A stretch of 6,861 bases of DNA from a bacterium (GTDB lineage Bacteria > Spirochaetota > Spirochaetia > JABEVK01): NCBI GenBank assembly GCA_021782055.1, contig JAJXVP010000150.1, positions 1-6,861 of the forward strand, read 5' to 3'. The first letter of the stretch is position 1. The number at the start of each line of letters is the position of its first letter. Under the pieces are notes generated by a model. The model made no database searches. It worked only from the letters and a program-made list of their open reading frames with translations, and had not been told where the DNA came from. Shown in pieces: positions 1-4,943 of the stretch. Both the position numbers and the translations under genes were made by a program.

Positions 1-11
1 GGTAAACAGAT

Positions 12-464
12 TCACGTGAGCTTCTCAATTTCACGGACAAAGGCATCGACGGTTTCAAACCGTTTATAAACTGAGGCAAAGCGGACGTAAGCGACTTTAT
101 CGATTCCCGCAAGCTTTTTCATGACGAGATCGCCCAATTGTTTGCTGTGAATTTCATGGTTCGCCTTGCCTTCCATGGCGGCCTCGTCTTCGAGTTGATT
201 GAGCATTTCCTCGATTTCAACTTGGCTGACAGGTCTTTTTTCGAGTGCTCGGGTAAGGCCTCGTTCAATCTTTTTGATGTCGAAAGGTTCACGCCTGCCG
301 TCGGCTTTAATCACCATAAGAGGAATTTCTTCGATCCGTTCGTAGCTGGTAAAGCGGTAACCGCACGATAAGCATTCCCGGCGGCGCCGCAACGACGTGC
401 CGGAAATGTTCTGACGTGACTCAATGACTTTGTCATCAAGGTGGCCGCAGAGGGGGCATTTCAT
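12..464 (-). CDS. nrdR: NrdR, ATP-cone repressor of ribonucleotide reductase genes
   Basis: NrdR is a cytoplasmic zinc-ribbon/ATP-cone repressor that senses ATP/dATP and represses ribonucleotide reductase genes. From the ATG at 464 the protein is 150 residues, the usual family length, and begins MKCPLCGH as expected. The zinc ribbon is complete: C3, C6, C31 and C34, with the basic RRRREC stretch between the two Cys pairs and GYRFTSYERIE after it. The ATP-cone follows from about residue 47 to 138 (VIKADGRREPFD, then RALEKRPVS, then VAYVRFASVYKRF). The same frame stays open to a TTG at 500 that overlaps the TGA of the upstream gene (TTGA), and also contains an ATG at 476. I prefer 464 because the family starts at this Met, although the ribosome-binding site there is poor. 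The gap to the upstream same-strand gene is 32 bases, so cotranscription is likely. No ribonucleotide reductase gene is visible. The identification is firm; the start is fairly sure. Confidence 0.95.
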   Translation of the reverse strand: MKCPLCGHLDDKVIESRQNISGTSLRRRRECLSCGYRFTSYERIEEIPLMVIKADGRREPFDIKKIERGLTRALEKRPVSQVEIEEMLNQLEDEAAMEGKANHEIHSKQLGDLVMKKLAGIDKVAYVRFASVYKRFETVDAFVREIEKLT

Positions 465-496
465 ACCCCCGATCATACCTTTAGCCGCGGTAAAGG

Positions 497-1411
497 TCAA
501 AGACCCTTGACGAAGCGGTCGTCAAAGAAGCTTTCTAAGTCGATTTTGTCGGATAAAGCCGAGATAACCTGGGTCAGGTAGGTTTGCATTTTATCGAGTT
601 CCTGCAAATTGGGTTTGAGGTTTTTATACGTGACCTTGTCGCCGGTTGCCAGAACTCGTTTCATGACTTCTTCTGATTGCCCTAAAAATTCCGCCCCGAC
701 TTTGATGGCCGTTTCGGGTTTTTCATGAATGAGTTTTCCCGAGCTGACAAAACTGTTGGCAAGTTCCTGAACGGCTTCGGGGTACTTTTGCAAAACCTCG
801 TCTTTGGCGACAACGACACAACAGGGATGATCTGGCCAAATTTCGTTGGAAAGCTTAAATTGCTCCCCTTGGCCTTTGGCGATGACAACAGAACCAAAAG
901 GTTCGGCGACGATGTAGCCTCCAATATCCCCTGCCTCGTCCCACTCAATATATTGGGGAATTTGCGTCGGAGCCACGGTTTCAAAGACCACGTCCTTTCC
1001 GGGGCCTACCGTCAGCCCGGCTTTGCGCAACAGTTCATCGAAGAGCATGTGGTGTACCGACAAATGGTAAGGAATCAGCACGGTTTTCCCTTGAAAATCT
1101 TCAATCTTGTGAATATTTGCTTTTTTGTTGGTCACAATAATACTGCCGTCTCGATGGGCTAGGCTGACCAATTTAATAGGAACCCCCGAATGAAAGAGCT
1201 CCATGGCGTAGGGGGCCAGCATGAAGGCCATATCAAGTTCACCTTGGCTGAGGGCTTCACCAAGCTCGTTCCATCCCCCCAGAGAAATCGTTTCTAGGCT
1301 GCAATGGCTTAGCGTTTCGACTTGTTTACTCACTTTGGCCTTAGTCATACCCAGAACAAGGTGATCGGTTATGGGTAAGTGCCCGATTCTTAACTGCGGT
1401 TTGTCGCTCAT
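497..1411 (-). CDS. NrtA/SsuA-like periplasmic-binding-fold protein without signal peptide
   Basis: This is a 304-residue type II periplasmic-binding-protein fold of the nitrate/sulfonate/bicarbonate (NrtA/CmpA/SsuA, NMT1-like) class. Visible family signatures are RIGHLPITDHLVLG at 8-21 (first strand and ligand loop), the GGWNELGEALSQGELDMAFML stretch at about 45-64, a GxxIIVT strand near 89-94, IEDFQGKTVLIPY at 103-115, AEPFG at 169-173 and IWPDHPCCVVV at 191-201. The mature-like fold begins at residue 7. There is no hydrophobic signal sequence and no lipobox, so the protein should be cytoplasmic as annotated. The start is supported by AAAGGGGGG six bases upstream of the ATG, and no in-frame upstream extension encoding a leader is apparent. 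No permease or ATPase gene is nearby. The gene is divergent from the hydrogenase operon and shares its control region. The ligand is unknown; it could be an orphan transport component, a ligand sensor or an enzyme of this fold. The fold call is confident, the function is not. Confidence 0.8.
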   Translation of the reverse strand: MSDKPQLRIGHLPITDHLVLGMTKAKVSKQVETLSHCSLETISLGGWNELGEALSQGELDMAFMLAPYAMELFHSGVPIKLVSLAHRDGSIIVTNKKANIHKIEDFQGKTVLIPYHLSVHHMLFDELLRKAGLTVGPGKDVVFETVAPTQIPQYIEWDEAGDIGGYIVAEPFGSVVIAKGQGEQFKLSNEIWPDHPCCVVVAKDEVLQKYPEAVQELANSFVSSGKLIHEKPETAIKVGAEFLGQSEEVMKRVLATGDKVTYKNLKPNLQELDKMQTYLTQVISALSDKIDLESFFDDRFVKGL

Positions 1412-1530
1412 GAGTTTCCCCCCTTTCTAAGAATAGGACGGAGAAAGAGGCGTTTCAAGGGAGGGAGTAGCTTTGTCCTCGACTTTCTTTCTTGCCGAGA
1501 AAAAAATGATAAGTGTCGTTTTGCTATTAA

Positions 1531-1548
1531 ATGTGAATACATTCACAA
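1531..1548. promoter_or_regulatory. Candidate Rex-type (or CRP/FNR-type) operator
   Basis: The sequence ATGTGAATACATTCACAA contains a perfect inverted repeat: TGTGAAT, a 2-base spacer, then ATTCACA (1532-1547). It differs only at the first base from the Rex pattern TTGTGAA-N4-TTCACAA as I know it. Rex is an NADH/NAD+ sensor that controls fermentation and hydrogenase genes in several phyla, so it would suit this operon. The same bases also fit TGTGA-N6-TCACA, the CRP core, and the left side extends to AAATGTGA. A CRP/FNR-family regulator is therefore not excluded. The site ends six bases before the TTGACA of the first promoter candidate and lies 120 bases upstream of the divergent gene. The palindrome is directly seen; the regulator is inferred. 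Confidence 0.6.
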
Positions 1549-1554
1549 TATATG

Positions 1555-1583
1555 TTGACAAGTGTTTTTAAATGTATTAAAAC
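1555..1583 (+). promoter_or_regulatory. Candidate sigma-70 promoter P1 for the hydrogenase operon
   Basis: A perfect -35 TTGACA (1555-1560) is followed after 17 bases by TAAAAC (1578-1583), which matches the -10 consensus at 4 of 6 positions. The spacer is AT-rich and ends in a TGTATTAAAA stretch. A start near 1590 would give a leader of about 118 bases. The palindromic operator candidate lies just upstream of the -35. On the opposite strand the same bases read TTGTCA, a possible -35 for the divergent gene, but I find no good -10 to go with it. Confidence 0.45.
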
Positions 1584-1587
1584 AAAA

Positions 1588-1616
1588 TTGTAAAGGTTCT
1601 ATAGAGCAATTATAAG
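1588..1616 (+). promoter_or_regulatory. Candidate sigma-70 promoter P2 for the hydrogenase operon
   Basis: TTGTAA (1588-1593, 4 of 6 to the -35 consensus) is followed after 17 bases by TATAAG (1611-1616, 5 of 6 to the -10 consensus). Transcription would start near 1623, leaving a leader of about 85 bases. It competes with P1: P1 has the better -35 and P2 the better -10. Sequence alone cannot say whether one or both are used. Confidence 0.4.
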
Positions 1617-1707
1617 AATTCACTGTTGATTTTTTGCAAACTGAGGAACATAATGCTGACTTGCAAGGTTTCTGAGAGCGCAAGTTTACAAGAAAAGAGG
1701 AGGAGAG

Positions 1708-2202
1708 ATGTCAGTTCAAACATTGCCCGCCCAAGAGTCGGTTGAGTTTTCTCCCGCTTTGGTAAGTTTTATCGAAGAGTGGAAGGACAAACCCGGCAAC
1801 TTAATTATGGTTCTGCACCGTCTGCAGGAAGAATTTGGCTATCTACCGCGAGCCGCCGTCATCAAGATGAGCCAAATGATCGGCGTTCCGCTGGCAAAAA
1901 TCTACGGGGTGATTACTTTCTATCACTTCTTTAAGCTCAATCGCCCCGGAAAGTTCAACATCCAAGTTTGTCTCGGGACAGCCTGCTACCTCAAGGGAGG
2001 TCAGGACATCATTCAAGAGATAGAAAACCTGTTGGGAATCGGCGTCAATCAAGTGACCGACGACGGGCTTTTTTCTGTCGAGGCTGTTCGTTGCGTGGGT
2101 TGTTGTGGTTTGGCTCCGGTGGCAGTGGTAGGTGGCGAAGTTTTTGGCAAGGTTGATCCTGACAAGCTTCCCGAAATTCTCGCCAAGTTTAAAGGAGTCT
2201 AA
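1708..2202 (+). CDS. hndA: HndA/HydC, NuoE-like [2Fe-2S] subunit of NAD(P)-linked [FeFe]-hydrogenase
   Basis: This is the small thioredoxin-like ferredoxin subunit of the soluble hydrogenase complex, homologous to complex I NuoE, and should relay electrons next to the flavin subunit. It is 164 residues, the normal length. An N-terminal helical domain (about 12-80) contains LIMVLHRLQEEFGYLP and the IYGVITFYHFF stretch typical of NuoE. The thioredoxin-like domain follows with all four [2Fe-2S] ligands in the canonical C-x4-C and C-x3-C spacing: C88 and C93 (CLGTAC), C129 and C133 (CVGCC). The start is set by a strong AGGAGG at 1698-1703, four bases before the ATG. It is the first gene of the operon, and its TAA overlaps the next ATG by one base (TAATG). 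HydC is the name in three-subunit systems; I use the Hnd names because a separate HndB is present. Confidence 0.95.
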   Translation: MSVQTLPAQESVEFSPALVSFIEEWKDKPGNLIMVLHRLQEEFGYLPRAAVIKMSQMIGVPLAKIYGVITFYHFFKLNRPGKFNIQVCLGTACYLKGGQDIIQEIENLLGIGVNQVTDDGLFSVEAVRCVGCCGLAPVAVVGGEVFGKVDPDKLPEILAKFKGV

Positions 2203-2756
2203 TGCACCGCTCCTTGGGTGACTTTCTTACGGATCTGTTTCAAAACGCTGTTGAAGCCGGGGCAAGCCTGATTCGTATAGAAGTTCGCCAAGACCGTTCC
2301 CGGTTGCACCTTGTGCTAACGGACAACGGGAAAGGCATGACCCCTGAAGAATTGCGGCGAGCGCAAGACCCCTTTTATACGGATGGACGTAAACATCCTG
2401 ATCGAAAGGTGGGGTTGGGGTTGCCCCTCGTCATTCAGACCTTGGAAGGTACGTTCGGCGAGTTTGCCATGGAAAGCCGACCGGGTGAGGGAACAAAGGT
2501 GAGTACCGTGTTCAATTTGGAACATTGGGATACACCGCCTATGGGAGATTGGAGTGTGGTGTTTACCCAAGTCATGGCTTGGCCGGGTTCCCACGATGTG
2601 GAGCTGGTTAGGGCATGGGGTGAGGGTAAAGACCACGGGTACCAAGTGTCGCGGCAGGAGCTCCGTGAAGCCGTGGGTTCCTTTGACGACGTAGAAGCGT
2701 TGATGTTGCTGAAAGAATATTTTCGCTCTCAAGAGAGCATGGAGGACGGAAAATGA
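2202..2756 (+). CDS. Stand-alone GHKL (HATPase_c) ATP-binding protein in the hydrogenase operon
   Basis: This 184-residue soluble protein consists of a GHKL ATP-binding domain (about 1-107) plus an unrecognised C-terminal extension of about 75 residues. The Bergerat motifs are complete: N-box DLFQNAVEAGA with N15, G1 box DNGKGM with D41, G43 and G45, G2 box GLGLPL at 71-76, and GEGT at 95-98. It has no dimerisation/phosphoacceptor helix pair with the usual His, no sensor domain and no membrane segment, so it is not a standard histidine kinase. The N-box wording (N-x3-EAGA followed by IRIEV) looks more MutL-like than kinase-like. AAAGGAG at 2191-2197 supports the start. The gene overlaps hndA by one base and hndB by four (ATGA), so its product should be made together with the hydrogenase subunits. 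I recall similar genes in some thermophilic clostridial hyd clusters. Its role is unknown; an anti-sigma-like or Ser/Thr kinase activity, or ATP-dependent assembly, are guesses. The domain call is firm. Confidence 0.85.
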   Translation: MHRSLGDFLTDLFQNAVEAGASLIRIEVRQDRSRLHLVLTDNGKGMTPEELRRAQDPFYTDGRKHPDRKVGLGLPLVIQTLEGTFGEFAMESRPGEGTKVSTVFNLEHWDTPPMGDWSVVFTQVMAWPGSHDVELVRAWGEGKDHGYQVSRQELREAVGSFDDVEALMLLKEYFRSQESMEDGK

Positions 2757-3139
2757 CATTGCAAGAATTACGGGCAATGCGCGAAGCGGGTAAAAAGGCC
2801 ATGGAACGCCGCATTGTCGAAGACAAGACCATCGAAATCGTGGTTGGCATGGGCACCTGTGGAATTGCGGCCGGTGCTAAAGAGACTTTAGATGCCTTCA
2901 TTGAAGAATTGGCCTCGAAAGATATTAAGAATGCGGTCATCAAACAAACGGGCTGTATGGGCTTTTGCCATTCGGAACCGACTGTCGCCATTCATATGAA
3001 CGGTATGCCAGACATCATTTATGGCAACGTGAATGCCGAAACGGCTCGTCAGATTGTGCATTCCCATATTTTGGAAAAACGCCTTGTGGACAAACATGTG
3101 TTTGATCGACCGGCTAAAGACATCGTCAAGGAGAATTAA
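2753..3139 (+). CDS. hndB: HndB-like thioredoxin-fold ferredoxin subunit of the hydrogenase
   Basis: This 128-residue protein matches the HndB subunit family, a thioredoxin-like ferredoxin domain that forms the fourth subunit of Hnd-type hydrogenases. A charged N-terminal helix (1-24) precedes the domain. The first cluster loop reads GMGTCGIAAGA with C36, and the second reads TGCMGFC with C68 and C72. The position five residues before C36, where the related N-terminal domain of the next gene has Cys, is V31, so only three cysteines are present in the whole protein. Either a non-Cys ligand completes the cluster or the cluster is unusual; the MGTCGIAAGA wording itself is, as far as I recall, typical of HndB. 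GGAGG at 2741-2745 sits seven bases before the ATG, which overlaps the previous stop as ATGA. The next gene starts two bases after its TAA. Confidence 0.9.
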   Translation: MTLQELRAMREAGKKAMERRIVEDKTIEIVVGMGTCGIAAGAKETLDAFIEELASKDIKNAVIKQTGCMGFCHSEPTVAIHMNGMPDIIYGNVNAETARQIVHSHILEKRLVDKHVFDRPAKDIVKEN

Positions 3140-3141
3140 GC

Positions 3142-4929
3142 ATGGCCCTGAACAACTATTGTCTGGTATGCGGCGGAACTGGCTGTGAATCCAGCAAATC
3201 CGACCACATCTACAAAAAGCTAAAAGAGCACGCTGAAAAAGCGGGAATCTCTAACCAAGTTCAGATCGTCAAAACTGGCTGTTTCGGGTTCTGCGAAAAA
3301 GGCCCCATCGTAAAGATTCTTCCCGATGAGTCCTTTTACGTAGAAGTTAAACCCTCGGACGCCGAAAAGATCGTTTCGGAACATTTGGTGAAGGGCCGTC
3401 CGGTCAAAGAAATGCTCTATAAAACGGCTGACGACATCGCTGCGAAAAGCGAAGCCGACATCAAGTTCTACCAAAAGCAAGTTCGCATCGTTCTGCGAAA
3501 CTGCGGTATTATCGACCCCGAAAACGTGCAGGAATACATTGCCCGTGACGGCTACGCCGCGCTTGAAAAAGTCTTATTTGAGATGACTCCCGAAAAAGTC
3601 CTCGACGAAATGAAAAAGTCTGGTTTACGGGGCCGAGGGGGGGCAGGGTTCCCCACGTGGTTGAAATGGACTAACACACGTGCAACTCCCGCCGATCAAC
3701 GGTACGTTATTTGTAACGCGGATGAAGGCGATCCCGGTGCCTACATGGACCGGTCAACCTTGGAAGGCGACCCCCACTCAGTTTTGGAAGCCATGACGAT
3801 TGCCGGTTTTGCCATGGGTGCAACCAAAGGCTTTATCTACATCCGTGCAGAATACCCCTTGGCCATTCACCGTTTGGAAGTGGCTATGAAGCAATCGCGC
3901 GAGATGGGCCTGTTGGGTAAGAATATCCTGGGCTCTGGCTTCGAGTTTGATATTGAAATTCGTTTGGGCGCGGGAGCCTTTGTTTGCGGTGAAGAAACAG
4001 CCCTAATGCAGTCCATTGAAGGCAAGCGGGGAATGCCAGTTCCTAAACCGCCGTTCCCCTCGGTGAGTGGACTGTGGGGTAAACCCACCTCGATCAACAA
4101 CGTTGAAACTTTTGCGAACGTCCCCGTCATTATTCTTAAGGGTGGTGATTGGTTTGCCTCGATTGGAACCGCCACCTCGAAAGGCACCAAGGTCTTTGCC
4201 TTGACGGGTGCCATCAATAACTCAGGTCTGGTCGAAGTGCCTATGGGCACGACTCTACGAGAAATTGTTTACGACATCGGCGGCGGTATCAAGGGCGGAA
4301 AAGCCTTCAAAGCGGTCCAGTCTGGAGGGCCTTCGGGCGGTGTGCTTTCCGCTGAGTTCCTGGATACACCCATCGACTATGAAAGTCTAACCAAGCTGGG
4401 CTCCATGATGGGCTCTGGCGGTTTGATCGTCATGAGCGAAGATGACTGTATCGTCGACGTTGTTCGCTTCTACTTGGACTTTTCTGTCGAAGAGAGCTGT
4501 GGCAAATGTGCTCCGTGCCGTATCGGTGGACGCAAATTGCTTAATCTTATCGACAAGGTAACCAAGGGAACGGCAACGCTTGCCGATATCGACACCATGA
4601 AGCAGATAAGCTTTGCCATGCAACGCGCTTCGTTGTGTATGTTGGGTGGCACCACCCCCAACCCCGTTTTGTCGACCCTCAAGTACTTTGAAAAAGAGTA
4701 CATGGCTCACATCATCGATAAGAAGTGCCCCGCGGGTAAGTGTAAAGATTTAGTGACTTATAGCATTGATCAAGAAAAATGCATTGGCTGTACGGTATGT
4801 GCCCGCAAATGTCCTCAAGGCTGTATTGCCGGAGAGCGGAAACAACCTCACGAAATTGATCAGTCGAAATGCATCAAGTGCGGGGCGTGCTTCGATGCTT
4901 GTAAATTCGGCGCCGTCCTGGTGTCCTAA
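3142..4929 (+). CDS. hndC: HndC/HydB, FMN and NAD(P)H-binding iron-sulfur subunit, NuoF-like
   Basis: This 595-residue flavoprotein subunit exchanges electrons between NAD(P)H and the Fe-S chain and is the probable site of flavin-based bifurcation. Domains in order: a thioredoxin-like [2Fe-2S] domain (about 4-90; C10, C15, C47, C51); the NuoF core with the nucleotide/FMN glycine loop GLRGRGGAGFPT (161-172), NADEGDPGAYMDR (192-204) and GAGAFVCGEETALM (276-289); the NuoF [4Fe-4S] site ESCGKCAPCR (C453, C456, C459) with C499; and a C-terminal 2x[4Fe-4S] ferredoxin (C547, C550, C553, C557 and C577, C580, C583, C587). H523, C529 and C534 form the H-x5-C-x4-C element that I associate with the zinc site of bifurcating HydB. 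The length fits the family. AAGGAG at 3128-3133 lies eight bases before the ATG. The gene sits between hndB (2-base gap) and hndD (14-base gap). NAD versus NADP preference cannot be read from this. Confidence 0.95.
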   Translation: MALNNYCLVCGGTGCESSKSDHIYKKLKEHAEKAGISNQVQIVKTGCFGFCEKGPIVKILPDESFYVEVKPSDAEKIVSEHLVKGRPVKEMLYKTADDIAAKSEADIKFYQKQVRIVLRNCGIIDPENVQEYIARDGYAALEKVLFEMTPEKVLDEMKKSGLRGRGGAGFPTWLKWTNTRATPADQRYVICNADEGDPGAYMDRSTLEGDPHSVLEAMTIAGFAMGATKGFIYIRAEYPLAIHRLEVAMKQSREMGLLGKNILGSGFEFDIEIRLGAGAFVCGEETALMQSIEGKRGMPVPKPPFPSVSGLWGKPTSINNVETFANVPVIILKGGDWFASIGTATSKGTKVFALTGAINNSGLVEVPMGTTLREIVYDIGGGIKGGKAFKAVQSGGPSGGVLSAEFLDTPIDYESLTKLGSMMGSGGLIVMSEDDCIVDVVRFYLDFSVEESCGKCAPCRIGGRKLLNLIDKVTKGTATLADIDTMKQISFAMQRASLCMLGGTTPNPVLSTLKYFEKEYMAHIIDKKCPAGKCKDLVTYSIDQEKCIGCTVCARKCPQGCIAGERKQPHEIDQSKCIKCGACFDACKFGAVLVS

Positions 4930-4943
4930 AGGAGCGTGAACAG

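Noticed and set aside
465..500. Longer nrdR start at TTG 500 or ATG 476
   Set aside because: The added residues precede the MKCP start that is conserved in NrdR, and neither codon has a well-spaced ribosome-binding site.
725..1162. Open frames opposite the binding-protein gene and inside the hnd genes
   Set aside because: They lie wholly within well-supported genes, show no recognisable domain and lack good ribosome-binding sites.
497..1411. Calling the binding-fold protein MqnA/MqnD or a THI5-type pyrimidine synthase
   Set aside because: The fold is shared, but the RIGHLPITDH start and IWPDHPCC motif are of the NrtA/SsuA kind, and the THI5 Cys-cluster motif is absent.
1544..1559. A CACAATATATGTTGAC stretch resembling an NrdR box, tempting because nrdR is nearby
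   Set aside because: The symmetry is imperfect, it lacks the paired second box usual for NrdR sites, and it overlaps the better palindrome and the P1 -35.
2202..2756. Calling the GHKL protein a sensor histidine kinase
   Set aside because: There is no phosphoacceptor His helix, no sensor or membrane region, and no response regulator gene in the window.
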